A DNA stretch of 64,000 nucleotides from Icerya purchasi (Eukaryota > Arthropoda > Insecta > Hemiptera > Monophlebidae): contig CM077115.1 in NCBI GenBank assembly GCA_039619475.1, positions 309,704,734 through 309,768,733 on the forward strand. The letters are read 5' to 3'. This document shows, piece after piece, positions 36,784-50,247 of this stretch. Below the pieces are notes generated by a model. The model was not told where the DNA came from. It worked only from the letters and a program-made list of their open reading frames with translations, and did no database searches. The first letter of the stretch is position 1. Each line of letters starts with the position of its first letter. Position numbers and translations under genes: made by a program.

Positions 36784-39105
36784 GTTAGTATACCATGCAT
36801 TTTTTTAGAGAATAATTTTAGAAGCTGTTTTATTATGGTTAAAAATTTGTATATTTTTATATTTACTAACTGTTTTTGATTAAAAACCAGTAATAATATA
36901 ACGCAGTAGTAAGGTTTGATCACATATTTATTAAATGTTTTGTTTTGTAATTTTAAAAACTATCTTTTTTTAATTAACAAGGAAATTATTACTGAAACTT
37001 CATAAGGAAACAGATATTTAGCATGTAATTATGGTTTAAGACTTATATAATTAAATTAATATACTTTCTTTTTACAGTTATGGTTTTCAGTGCCTTCTAA
37101 ATTGAAAAAATGTATATTAAATCCTTAACAAGGTTATACAAAATAAGCACTGAAACTACTAATTAAATTATTTTTACTGATCTAAAAATGTTTAACTGTA
37201 TGCCCAAATAATTGCAATTTTAAATACATTCATTGCAGTGAAATGTTTAATATATAATTTAATGTAACTTGGCATGATATTAAAAAACGATTTTTTATTT
37301 TACATTTAAAAATAAACGTTTGCATTTTTAGCTCTAGAGAACAGAAAAATTAACAGATACAATTGAAGTCAGATATATAGTGTCTAGGAAATGTTAAGAA
37401 GCATGACGTACAAATGGAAATGCACCATATTAAATATCAAACAGGTTGGAAGCATACATTTTAAACGTTTAAAAATTATATTTTATATAATAAAATTACT
37501 ACATTTAAGAAAAATGTATGTGTGTTTATTGAATAAAATTGGCTGGTGAGAATGAACAAATGAATATTAAAATGTTGATTAAATAATGCAAAAAATCAAA
37601 ATATATGTGGCATTATTTTTATTTGGGTAAGAAATGATAATGAGCAAGATGAACATTGGCGTTTGAATATCAATGTGTATGTATCATTTAATTATAAAAT
37701 ACTTTTAAATTAGGTAATGGAATTCAGATAATAGAAATGTGAATAAACAGTTTTAATAATAATATTTAAATAAAAGTTACCTCATTTTTGGAAATCATGT
37801 TAAATGTGTTTACCTGTACTGTAAACAGTTAAGTTCAGAAATTATTTTTTTTCCTTAATGTTTATTTGTGAAATATTACAGTACTACATTTTTCACATAC
37901 TATTATAAAATACTAGTTGGGATATTGTCTGTTATAGCACACTTTCTATTAATCTTTAGTATCAAAATTATTCTCTGTTGCAGAATGTTGATCCTTTTGA
38001 TAATTCAATCATTATTTTATTATTGCAGTTACTTAGATGTGTTCATGACCAGTGATTTTAAGAAATATGTTTTCAAAAATTAGTTTGTTATTATAGTTAT
38101 TACAGATATGAAAAAAATTATTTTTTGGGATTATTTTCACATATTTTAATTATTATATTTAACAGTAACTTTAAAAGTACTAAAAATATTCTTATTATTT
38201 CCATAAAAGTCCATTAATTTATTCCATGCCTAAAAAATTATAAATGTAGTTTCTCAAAAATAACTTTTGGATGACCTAGGCAGAGCTCATCACATTTAAT
38301 ACACAGTGCAGGTGTACATTACACATGTTAAAAGAATATAATGTACAGATTCAAATGCTGATTTTACAAGTGAATAACATGAGAAATTTTTGTTAAAAAT
38401 TTTTAAAATGATTATTAATAAAAGAATGAGAAATTATCAATGCCATTTAGAATATATAATTTTATTATTTAACTACAAAATTGAATGAAATGAATTAATA
38501 TAGAAACATGAAATATAATAAAGAAAAGAAAAAATGTAAGAATATAGCTGTTTTCAAATAAATTAATGCAGGTGACAATCAAACAGAGGATTGTGTTGTT
38601 AAATGTAAGGTTTAAGATCTAAGCAAAAATTTAAAATTTCATTTAATTTTAAAATTAATTTAAATGAAGAGAAATGAATGTTTAAATTTTATTAGTCTCA
38701 TTAAATGTTTTAACTTATATTCTCAATATTAAGTAAATAAAAGAAAGAATAAAAATGACACATTCTGACTAATAGTAAATGTTTTATCAATATCTCAGAA
38801 TTTTTGTAATTGAAGATTGAAGAAGTAGCACACCAGATAGCAAAATACCTTTTGATATGGATTATCAATAAAATGAATAATACTAAAAAATTATACATAT
38901 GCAATTGTACTGGCCAGTTACAAACAAAGATACCTACAACAACATTGAATGCCACTTAGGAAGGTGTATGTAGAATTGGTGAGTAGTTTAAAAATTTTAA
39001 CTATTTGAACATTTTTAAATTGTTTTAAAATTTGTTTCTCCTTTATGCAATAAATAAATACAAGGTAGTTTTTAAATAATGGGAATTATTTTAAATAGGT
39101 GCACA

Positions 39106-39241
39106 ATGTCCAGGCAATTTACTGACTACTATTTCAGATACCAGAGTCACTGTAGAAGATGTATCAATGTACAAGTACAAGTACATGGAAAGGAGTGGAA
39201 TCATATATCAATGGGAATAGGAGATAAGAAAAAAATATGTG
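39106..39241 (+). CDS. Possible internal exon, unidentified
   Basis: Open frame with acceptor-like atttcag at 39137 and donor gtaaat at 39242. It reads YQSHCRRCINVQVQVHGKEW and NHISMGIGDKKKIC. Its end phase fits the exon-like block starting at 39997. Function unknown; chance cannot be excluded in AT-rich DNA. Confidence 0.22.
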
Positions 39242-39996
39242 GTAAATTTTTATTTACTAATGGTATAGTAGTTGATCTACATTCCAATTAAACATATATA
39301 TATGTGGTAATAGATCAGTTGTAAATGGGAATACCCATACAAAATATAGTAAACAATATGTGGAGGTTATATGCAAAATAGTTGAAAAAAAAGAAACCTG
39401 ATTAACAGATAATCTTGGCCAACAGCTAAAGTTAATAATCATTGTATGTTACATAATGATAAATGTATAAGTGTTGCTTTGTGGATAAAAGAGAATGTAA
39501 ATAAATCTGATTGTCCTATATTGTTATTTAAAAATAGGGGTATAATGTATATTTTATCCTAGTCCTCATTTTCATCTTCTACCTCATCATTAATTTTGAT
39601 ATTTTATTCTAATCATCTACTTCATACTTTTTTCTAGTTTTTCTTTTTAAATTTATTACAATTTATTATGACCCTCATTAGAGGTTCTAGATTGAGATAC
39701 TCATGAATTAAATCTTAATTTGGTTTTTATTTGTAACATCAGAGCCAGAAATTACAAAGTGGCGTTTTTTTTTATTGTTTTATGTGTGTATACTTGATAA
39801 AATATTATTCTAAAACGTTTTTATTAATATTTGCAAATTTTTCCCCTTTAAATTTTATACTTCATTTTAGATTTTTAAGAAATAAATGTACAAATATCTT
39901 TAAATATTCAGTAATAAATGCTTTATATATAAATAATTGAGCCTTTATAGATTAAATAAAGGCCAGCTGCTATTATATATTATTTTTTTTTTCCAG

Positions 39997-40190
39997 GATG
40001 TGCAATGTTTAGCAGTCTTCACAATGGTATTCTGACACAGTTGACAGATAAACTAAATACCTATTTTCCATTGTTGATATTTTTATTGTATTATTTATTT
40101 TTAGTTATTAATATTATTGCTTTTATTGTTATTTTTATTTTATTTGTTTATTTTGTAACTAGTCATATCTATTACTTGTATTTATTGTAA
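39997..40190 (+). CDS. Possible terminal exon with a membrane segment, unidentified
   Basis: Follows a strong acceptor (long T run then ccag, ending at 39996). In the phase left by 39241 it reads CAMFSSLHNGILTQLTDKLN and then a long Ile/Leu/Phe-rich hydrophobic stretch to a stop at 40190. Low-complexity AT-rich DNA gives hydrophobic frames by chance, so this is weak. Confidence 0.2.
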
Positions 40191-42204
40191 TTTCAATGCT
40201 TTTAGATTAGCCCTTTTTAGGGCTACTATGCCGTCATAACCTTCTTTTTTTAATTATATATTCTCTTACAAAATTTATATTGTTATTTATTGATTACTAA
40301 TTACTTTCTATTTCAGTTTGCTTGTACAAAAATTGTGAAAAAATAGATACATGTTTTAGTTAAGTACTGTTGCAAACAATTTATTCTTATGATAATTTTG
40401 CATACAGTAGTTTCCATTTTTGTATTTTTTTTTTAACTATAAACATTTGCCTACTAGTTATATGTAAATAATGATAATTTGTTAATAATTTGTTCTTTTT
40501 TCTTTTATTATTTCCTATATGTATATTGATTATGAATTCACAGGCAATGAAAACAACATTGTTTCCATGAATGTTGTGGTTTTATTTATTCTGTTCTATT
40601 AAAAAGTTATTTAGAACTCAAAATTGATAGTCTATTAATAATTATTTTCACTTTTCTTAATGTTTATAATTCACTATGTTTTATTCAGTTACAAATTTAT
40701 GGACAATGAAAACAATATTGCTGCTATAAATGTTGTGGTTTTATTTATTTCAAGCTGATATAAACAGTATACTAAATTTATATAATTTTGTATTGAAATT
40801 ATTATTATTTTGTAAACAAATTGGTTATGTATTACACTGAAGTCTTGGGTTCAAAAATAAGCAACATAAATAAAATTAATAATCATTGATACTAATCTGT
40901 GTACTATTTATAGTGTAATAGATGGTAGTTATAATGCTCAGTCAACTAGTATAACTTACAGAGATGTTTAACATACTTATTTTGTTTCAGAATAATTTTG
41001 TTAAACTAGTTAATAAAACAAAATTAAATTTTATACAGAACAGGCAAATAGAACAATTTTTAATAAATTCTCACCACTTTAAGAAACTTGTTATTATGCC
41101 ATTTTAACTTGGTGATAGCACTTACAGCAATAATGTGTAACTAAGTACTGAACAAAATTTAGGAAATAAATAATTAATGAATCTTAACAGTTATAAACAT
41201 ATTTAATAAAATGACATTCTGTTAATTGTACTGTACTTTTCATAATTAACTAGTTATTTTGAATTTCCCTTACCAAGGATTTACTAATATATTGCACCTA
41301 TTACAAAATTAAAATCATTATTGCTATTTCAACTAATAAATGAATCAATCATCAATTATGATTTGAAATTTATTGGTAAAAGAAGTAAGATTCCTACTTC
41401 TATTACAAAAAATTTGAATCATGAACATATTAAGATACAAATAATCTAGAAAACAATTTCATTGAAAAATAAATAGTGAATAAAAGAATAAATCATTTAC
41501 AATGTTTATTTTTTCTTTGTATTGCATTTTCAATAAAAATCATTTTTTTATATGAAAATAAAAATCTATAAGAGAGATGAAGAAGCACCCTGCTATAAAT
41601 TGAACTCAACATATGCTATTATAACAAAGTATAAACGGAGCAAAAACTAATTAAAATTTCTTACTTTAGTTTTATTAGATTTTTTTTAAACATTCGTTTT
41701 TTCCATTCATTTCAACAGCAAATTCATTTGTATACTAATCTCTATCTTTTTACTTTCATTATATCTTTTAGTGAAACAGTTTATATGTTATAGTACTTTT
41801 ATAATGTAAATATTTAACTAATTTTAGAAGTGACTGTAATTTATTTATGTTATCAAAACCATTTAATTAATTTGCTAAACCAATACTCACAGATTTGAAT
41901 CATTTCTATTTTGAATAAAATATGCCAACAGTATACAATAGTTTATAAAAAAAATATAAAAATTTTTAAAACATGTATAATTTTTTGAATATTGCCGTTT
42001 GTAAATTACACTTTGAGAATATATCTGTTCTCTGCATATACATCAAATTAGCATTAAACTACATTCATGAATGAAAAATAGAATATTTGAAACATAAACT
42101 TATATGCATCTACTTTATAAAAAAAATATGTATGATCATAAAAAGTAATTATATTAATTTATATTTAAAATAATTGATATATATATACATATATATATAT
42201 ATAT
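40191..42204. other. AT-rich, CpG-poor sequence without recognisable gene
   Basis: Only short frames. A short repeated phrase (caatgaaaac followed by ttgtggttttatttatt) occurs at about 40546-40590 and 40692-40750, suggesting a small local duplication. Confidence 0.5.
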
Positions 42205-42990
42205 TTTTATTAGGATTCCATACATATTTCTAGTAAAATGGTTCAGAAACGATAAAAATATTTTTATAAAAACCAATAACTCATGAACGGTTTGATTTAT
42301 AAACTTCAATTACAATTAAAATTCTCCTTGGGAAAATCTATAACTTCTAACAAACTGATTACCCTAGGTGGTAAAAAACCATCAAGAATATATAATATGG
42401 AATTTAAAATGTCCTGAGAAAACACTTAAAAATTCAAAACTCATCACCAGATAACCGTTTAAAAGTGGAACTCAAAATATAAAACAAAACGCAGAAGCTT
42501 TTTTATAGAATAAAAAAATTATATAGACCCTCCCCCCTTTGGGCCCAAAAACAGCAAGAAAAAAAGGATGTTCATGTAAGCAATAGCCTGAGTAAAGAAG
42601 TTAAGGAAACCATAACATATCTCAAATATATGTATAAAGGACTGCTTTATTGGAAAACTATAACTGAGCTTACAACTTTATATTTAGACTATTAGGCTGC
42701 TGAAAGTTGGAAAATTCTGAATTTTTTTTTTTTCTGGTCATGTGATATATCATTGGAAAGATTACTATTTGTTAGTAACAAAACTGTATTTAATTCTTTA
42801 ACAAAACTTTTAAAGTTGGTGAAAAGTTTAAAAATCATGAAAAATTATGTATTTCTCCTTCTTTATGATACAAAAAATCAGATTTCTTTGTTTTGAATTT
42901 AGTATTATGTAAACATAAATTATAGTCTTACATGCAGAATCCTCAGCGCATGAAACATCAGGTTTGACTGAACTTGTTTTCTTCTAATTG
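42205..42990 (-). repeat. Repeat family R, copy 2 (reversed)
   Basis: Starts with attaggattccatacat and aaaatggttcagaaac, then tatagaccctcccc and tttgggcccaaaaacagcaa, and ends near cctcagcgcatgaaac. This is the inverse order of the 26450-27270 copy. It interrupts the CpG-poor block. Confidence 0.8.
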
Positions 42991-43074
42991 TATCAATGCA
43001 TTCAAATAATGCATATTGGAAAAGGATATTCTATAATAATGTATTATAGTACTAGTAGACAATAGCCTAGTGAA

Positions 43075-43265
43075 GATATTAATGGATTATGACCCTGGAG
43101 AAAAGTGGCTATGAAGGAGGCCGAGAAGACGGTGGACAGACTCTGTCAACACTGACATAATGGAAATCGATGTTGGGATAGAAGGTCAAGGATCATAGGA
43201 AATGCAGAGGAACATGCCACCAAGTAGATCCCGCATCAGGAAATTGCTAAGAAAGAAGAAGAAAA
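43075..43265 (+). pseudogene. 3' fragment of an RTE-like LINE
   Basis: Frames read RRPRRRWTDSVNTDIMEIDV, then DHRKCRGTCHQ, resembling the GRPxxRWxDxVxxD and DRxxWRxxVH motifs at the C-terminus of RTE-type polymerases. It ends in an AAG-rich tail (43250-43265), like the copy ending at 33093. Confidence 0.6.
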
Positions 43266-44927
43266 ATGTATTATAGTACCAATAAGATTTTATATTAAAA
43301 ATGAATTATAAAGCTTAAATTTTATTTATTAAAATATAATATAAATGCAGAAATTCTGATAAGAAGCACACTGTACTAAGGTCAGATATACATATGAGCC
43401 TAATGAAAAAATTATAATTTGAAAAACTTCTTTATTAACACATAATGTAAATTTAAAGTCTTCAAAACAGTGGCGGTCAAGGGGTGCAACTGTACTGTGA
43501 AGAATTAAAAAAATAAGAAGGGTTTGAGTTCTTACATAAATAGTTAATATAATAGGAAATCATATAAAGATTGTAATGTAAAAAAAGTAAATTTTGTACT
43601 AATTTAAGACGCTGCTAGAATTAATATTTTAGAATTACTCTGTTCGATTTATGTTGAATAAAATAATTTAAGAAAAATAATACCTACACAATTTATATTA
43701 TTTCCACTTAATTAATCATGAATCAATCCAGACATTATAATTAAATAATATTTTTAAACTTAATGATTTTTTCAACATTTTTCTGTGGTTTAAAAATATA
43801 ATTTATTAAAGCCTGTAACATAATCAGATCAGAGATTATTATTTAAAGAAATCAACATTAATTAATAAGAGGCTAGAAAAAAACTTTTACAAATGTTTAT
43901 ATACCACAGTTAGGACACTTAATAAAAATAACCATTAAATCATTTATTACCAAAGAAATTATATTTTAACAATTAGAATTCATAATTTAATTAATTTTTA
44001 AATTCTAATCTTTTGAAAGCTTGATTAAAAATTTTAGGATCTTAAGGATCATAAATAAGAACTGAAGTGTATTGAAATATATAGTTGTCATTAAATTTAT
44101 GTTATTATATCCAGTCAACTTAAATAATTAACAACCTATTATATTTTTCTTTCTTCAGGTTGTATTCATTTATAAAAGCATACTGATTTATGTGTTGTAA
44201 TTAGTTCTTTATTATATTTCACGAATTAATTATAAAATATTTGTATGTTAGATGCGATTGTCCTAAGGATATTATTATGTAAATAGTATAGTAATGGATG
44301 AAAAATTAAACTACTATGTTTATGTATATTCACAAGCTTTCTTAATTGCTTCTAAATATATTAGGGGACAAAATTGAATCTGAAATAAAATATTTCTTCG
44401 GTTTCTCAAAATAAAAAATCCAGTCAAATTGTGTTTTAAATTACTGTGTTTTATTTATTTTTTTGTAATAAAAATTTCTTAATATAGTATTATTATTATT
44501 ATAATTTTTTAAAATAGTGCTTAAACAGATAATTACTTTTAAAATATACTCAACTTAAATAATTTAGTATACTTCTAATTAGCCTTTTAATTAATGTTTA
44601 TTCATTTCTATCCCGAGTGTGATTTTTTTTAAATTATTGTTTGAATTAAAGAATAACGTTAAATATAATTTTTAAATATCTTAATTAAATATATTTGTTT
44701 TAATATGTTGAAAATATTAATCTTTTTTTATTTTGTTAATTTCATTTCCAATTTTTTAATTTTATTTGTAAAATTAGGTGTTATGTTTAAATTACTTTAT
44801 TTAATTCATTTTACAAGAAAAATAATTTTATTTAATAATTTATAAAACATTTGGAATTATTTTACTTATTTAATTAATATTTCATTAAAAATAGTATAAA
44901 TTCAGTTGTTTTGGATATCTTGCAATC
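43266..44927. other. AT-rich, CpG-poor sequence without recognisable gene
   Basis: No frames with motifs. An isolated hAT-like end, cagtggcggtcaaggggtg, occurs near 43469, but no partner end was found. Confidence 0.5.
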
Positions 44928-45036
44928 CAACAAAGTTGCGCCAAAAGGTCAGTGTTGTTTAAAACTAGGAAGATTCCACAATCGTCTAAAATATCTAAAT
45001 TTCGGGCAACGACTGTATTCACCTTTTGTGGGATTT

Positions 45037-46640
45037 TAAGAGTGACGAGTTAAGGCAACATTACGGTTATTTAAAAATTTTAAATAAAAATATAGAATAC
45101 TACTAAATAAAGTTCTAAATAATACAAAAACCTTATTTCTTATTAATAATTAAGAAATAATATAATTCAAATGATATTATTAAATTTCTTTTTATTTTAA
45201 ATAAAGTAATTGTATATTTGATTTTTTGTTTTCTTTAAACAATTTTAAAATTAATATGAAATAATTTGAACATTTTTATTAATTTTATCTTGAATTTGAA
45301 AAAAAAAAAAGTAATGAATAGAAATTTTAAATACTAAAATTATTTAATTGTTATACAGAAATATTTTTCTTATATGTTTTACTTGTCATATAAAATAAGT
45401 GAATAATACAATAAATAAATAAAATTATTTTAATGCTATTAAAATAAACCTATTAATTGAAAAACATGAAAGTTTCACTTTTCATATAACTATAATTTTT
45501 CCTTTTTTTAAGGACTATTGCAAACTTTTACATTTTCAATTGTTTATTTTTAGTATAAAACCATAAATAAATATAAAATAATAACTTATAATTCATATAG
45601 GTTAAGATTTAATTCGTTTTATTTATAAATACATAAATTATAATTAAAACAAAAGTTTAATTTCATATATTGAATACATTTATTAAATATTAATGTTAAA
45701 TCTGGTTTTATTTGTACATAGCAATAATTTATAATTAATTTCAAAAACCACAATTCATGTATTTTTGAAAACATAACTTATAGCTAGGGGAAATGTTATC
45801 TAATATTTTCTTTTGAAATTTTTCTGAAAACATAATTCATTACATTTTATATGACTTTTTTATAAGTGTGTCTTCGAAAGAAACACTTTATTGCAGTTGT
45901 TTTTTTTTTAATATTACGCCATATTTAATTCTACAAAAATTCGTTTATTTACAACATTCCGTCTTTTTTATATCTTTATTTGTATGATCTATCAATTATA
46001 AAAATATTCAAAAATTGTAACTGACGTTAGTTACATTTTTATTTAAATGGTAATTTATTGCTGATGCAATAAATTATCACTGGCCTTTTTTTGCAATAGG
46101 TAATATGTTATAGTTTATCAGTATTGGAAAAAAAAAAAGAAGTGAAATGATATTATGAACTATTAATATAAATGGTGGCACCTTTTCTGTCTTGCAGTGG
46201 TTATTAGTTGGAGATAAGTTAAATATTATATATGGTCTAATGCTTTATATGGTACGAAAGACACATTAGCACTGAATAAAACTAGTTTTCAAAAACGGAA
46301 TTTTATGGAAATAAAATAAAATAAAATATATTGAGAACAGAAGTAATAAAATCATTAATATGAGAAAAATATTTCAAACCCTTTTGAAATGAAAAGGATT
46401 ATCGCTGAAATTAATATTTCAAATGAAAATAATAGGGAAATGAATAACTGGAAGGAAAAGAATGTAGTAGATAGATTATACATTAAATACAGATGAATTA
46501 TTTAAATTAGCAATCAATGGCTTTGCATTGTTGATAAACTGAGGAGATATATCTTTTATTTTAAAAATTTGCCTTTACAATTTATTAAATTTTTCAGTGT
46601 ATAGAAAATATTCAAAAAATAACTCTATTTGTAACTTACG
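45037..46640. other. AT-rich, CpG-poor sequence without recognisable gene
   Basis: Dominated by A/T runs and short palindromic AT stretches; only scattered CpG. CpG returns from about 46650. Confidence 0.5.
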
Positions 46641-46730
46641 TTTATTTACTAAGGTATGCGAATAAAATAAATTCTGAAATACAATGCAAAATTGAGACAA
46701 GAATGGACCATTATGTGAATAGGAATTAAG

Positions 46731-46925
46731 ATGATGAACAATAACGGTACAACAGTTATCCGGACACCGTATTTGCTAGTAATATTTGTGACAATGATGA
46801 TTAGCTTTTTTTCAAACAGATTTAATATCGTCTTAGAACAATTAATTGCTACTAATTTGCGGCCCAACTGGTTCAGAAATGAAAACTTTTTACCCGTACT
46901 CGGAATTCAATGTTACTCGGTATAA
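46731..46925 (+). CDS. Possible small ORF or first exon with hydrophobic N-terminus
   Basis: ATG-started frame of 64 codons: MMNNNGTTVIRTPYLLVIFV, then TMMISFFSNRFNIVLEQLIA and a more polar end. It could be a signal-anchor protein or a first exon, as a gtataa follows the last sense codons. No homolog is recognised and an antisense frame of equal length exists, so the call is weak. Confidence 0.2.
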   Translation: MMNNNGTTVIRTPYLLVIFVTMMISFFSNRFNIVLEQLIATNLRPNWFRNENFLPVLGIQCYSV

Positions 46926-49689
46926 ATAACAGTAACGTCAGCCATTCCTTGCAGATATAAATTGACATTTTCATCTCTTACCACACATATAGATGGTTAA
47001 ATAGACTTTGCCCTGAGTTGGATAGATCATGCTGTTATACTATCATGAGAATTTTATATTTAAGTTAAGTAAGTGTCCTTTGTACGCTTCGGCCGACAGC
47101 AACTGAAACACGAAACGGTATCCGAAAGATCACAATTAAGTAAATACAACCGAAAATTATTTTAAATCAAATGCTATCGAAATATAGTTAGATTTTCGGA
47201 GCCTTGAAATTGATTAATCAAGATCTTGTGGTCTTGAAAATTTTATAGACTACCAATTTATGAAATCAAGGTGAACAATGTTTGCTTTCGTTGTTGCTTG
47301 TAATTATATTTTATTATAAAGTAAAAATACATACATACATTTACACCAAAGTAAACAGTAAACAGACAGATGTGTATATCTTTGTTTTGCAATGGAATTC
47401 ACTGGTTTTCAACTACACGTTAATTTTAAATATTATACCAATTAAAACAAACTATTTGTTGCAGAATTGAATAAATAATTTTAAAATTCATAACTCATGA
47501 ATTCTGAATATGTTCTTTCGTATAATGCGAAATAATTTTCAGCATAAGAAATAGTGCAATATATATGAATGTAATTTTATATTATGTGCGTACTGTTACT
47601 ACACTTTTAACTGTTTGTAAGCAATTAACACATTAATTATTCTGCATCCCTTATTTTTGTTTATCTAACTAAAACTTTTGATTAGATCGGAGTGAAGTTT
47701 GATGGCCAAGTATTACGTAATTCTTTCTTAATCGGCACTTGAGGTTGAAATAATTACAGAATGCGAAGAAGTATTGGGAAATAACGTATATTAGAAATTA
47801 ATCTTTCTAAACTTAAAAAAAAAAACTGAAATATTCTATTGATGCTAGTAAATTTCTTCTGTAGGAATAAGGTGCGAAAATTGCCTTAATTCTTTTATTT
47901 CGTGTATCGTAGGAAGTTTAAATTTGCAAACAAATGCTGTCATAACATTTGCTCCCTATTTTGGTTTATTTCATCAAAATTATTTTCGAATGAACTTGTT
48001 CATTTTTTTAATACTCTTTTTTACCTAGAGAAAAATGCAATTCTGTACACCGAAATAACTTCTGAGGTAATGTGGGCTTTAGGTTTTGACCTGTTTTTAA
48101 TTTGAAACAAAAAATAAAAATTTCACAAAATATATTTTTTAAGTATAATGAAAACAGTCGAATGTGATAATTAAATGAAATATATTTTTAAATAATTGGT
48201 AAGAACTCATTTTATTTCAAGATTTACTAAAAAATAATTTTGAAATTTATTTTACATAAAGCGTTATTCATTGTAAAATTAAAACTCTGCAACTACTTAA
48301 CTTTTTTTTAAAATTCTCATTATCATTGGCTATCCTTTGTGATCGCCGGCGAAATATTGTAATTTAAAAACATGTTAATTACTGTATGATTTTGATTTCT
48401 TGAAAGCAGTACTATTTTATGTAATCTGGTAGTTTATATTCTCTTTTTGTTAAATATATTAGATTTCTCATTGTTTGAGCAGATTATTACCTGAATGTTA
48501 TTAGTTGTTAACAAAATGCAAAGAAAAATGAAAAAAACAGCTCATTTCTTTAGATTTTTTCTGTTTATTCTTCAATTGTATCTACTTTTTAAATATGAAA
48601 TATATTGTTTGATAAGTTATTATTGGTTATTTTTGAGTAATAATCAGAGTGCCTTAATTGTGACAACTAAACATTTGAACGCTTCTAGCTTTTTTAAATT
48701 GTTTATATGTAACTGAAATGTTAGAGATCATTTTTTTAGAATGCGCAATATGCTCGTACCTTTTCTGTAATATCAACTTTGAATAATTACAAATTATTTC
48801 ACTGTAAGGGACAGAAGTGCTTTTATTGTTTGCGGTTACATATTGGTATTAAAAACGGTGGTAGACATTTATAACTCTGTGTGAAGCTTAAATGAGATCG
48901 TTTCTTTTTTAAATACTTAAAGCTCTTTAATTAATTAATTTTCCATACCAGACACGTATAATAGGTATTTCTTAAATTATTTTAAGGTTGTTAAGCACAG
49001 CATGTTTCAAATGACATTTAACCAAATTCCAGATAACTGAAACAACCGAAATGTAACGAATTTTTATCACCCAAACCACATCATTAATATTTTCGGATTA
49101 ATACAGATCGAAATATATGAAAATAGTATGAACTATTTTAAGATAAAGATTAAAGATTGCAAAATGTGTGGGGTGAAGGAATCCAAAACTTAATTAGATG
49201 GTTTCCACCACTGATTAAATTTTTATATGTGCATAAATAAATTGTAATTTAATAAAAAAAAAAATACTTCATATATCGTTTATCTTATAGTTATGTAAGT
49301 TAATATCCCTTCTCCCCTCACTAAAGATATTAAAAGGAGAGATTATTTATATTTTCATAATACTGTTGTGTTCTGTTTGCTTTAGAATAAAATTAAACTC
49401 GTAAATTTGAAATTATTTCCGGAAAGCATAATTTTAATCTTATTAGTCATTCATACGTACGCAGGTTTGTTTTTTTTTTTTGATTGTTTGTTTGTATATA
49501 TGCACGTATACGATAATGAATTTTTTCACCCTTTTTTCCTTCAAAGGGGCTCCTGCCTTTTCAAGTCAGTAAGTTGTAGAAAACACATTTCCATATATTT
49601 AAATATTATGAAAAGGTCTTTAATTAGATCTCCATTTTTTTTTACATTTATCAATTATTATTATTAATCGTAAGCTGATCAACTAGTAT
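46926..49689. other. Sequence without recognisable gene or repeat
   Basis: CpG frequency is again ordinary in places (47060-47200). Several ATG frames of 60-86 codons occur (47902, 48495, 49407), but all are Phe/Ile/Leu-rich with no motif. Confidence 0.5.
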
Positions 49690-49861
49690 TTTATGGTGTA
49701 GCCTCTTCTTGAATTTAATTCCAGATTAGGTAGTCCATTATTTATCCACTATTCTTCGCCATTTCGGCCGGTCTTGGACAATTCTGTTCCAGGTGGCTTC
49801 ATCTAAATTCATAGTCCCACCTCAAATGCAGTCGTTTCCAGGGTCTTTTTATTCTTCGTCG
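49690..49861 (-). pseudogene. 3' fragment of an RTE-like LINE
   Basis: The minus strand reads MNLDEATWNRIVQDRPKWRR, the C-terminal (D/E)RxxWRxxV motif of RTE-type polymerases, and ends in a gaagagg-type tail. A hAT MITE is inserted at its upstream end. Confidence 0.6.
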
Positions 49862-49869
49862 GTCCCAAT

Positions 49870-50239
49870 CAGGGCCGGATTAAAGAAAAAAATACCCCGG
49901 GGCCAAATAGTAGCTGAAGGCCCCCTTAATTCCCTCCCCCATTAATTGAAGTACACATTTTTTATTTTATTTATTCAATAAATTAATAAAATCGATCCTT
50001 AATAATTAATTCTAAACGAGACACGCGTCGGGATTTTTTAATAGTGAAAGTTTCAATTAGATCATCAAAATTTAATTCACGAAGTATGTCGCATTCGGAA
50101 TTCAACATCACCACGAAAATCAGAGTGATGTATCATTTCACCATCTGAGCGCGCATACTTTTCATACTCGTAATTTTCAATTTTTGAGTGTATTAGTGGG
50201 TAGCCCCTTTTGGTGACGGGCCCGGGGCCACTGGCCCTA
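49870..50239. mobile_element. hAT-type MITE with perfect 8-bp target duplication
   Basis: 370-bp non-coding element starting CAGGGCCGGATTAA, with reversed right end TAGGGCCAGTGGCCCC. It is flanked by gtcccaat on both sides (49862-49869 and 50240-50247). C/G-rich subterminal blocks (taccccggggcc and cgggcccggggcc) mirror each other. It differs in sequence from the MITE at 1463. Confidence 0.9.
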
Positions 50240-50247
50240 GTCCCAAT

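Larger units (their letters stand above)
36356..44976. other. Candidate inverted segment (8.6 kb) with CpG-poor interior
   Basis: The left edge has cacaatcgtctaaaa (36356-36370) followed by cgctggaagt. Just outside the right edge the same 15-mer (44977-44991) is followed by tatctaaatttcgggc. At 55795-55885 the counterparts of these two flanks lie together on either side of a palindrome. Inverting the segment would restore that arrangement. Perfect 21-bp inverted repeats lie just inside both edges (36413-36433 and 44928-44948, core ttttggcgcaactttg). Confidence 0.45.
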
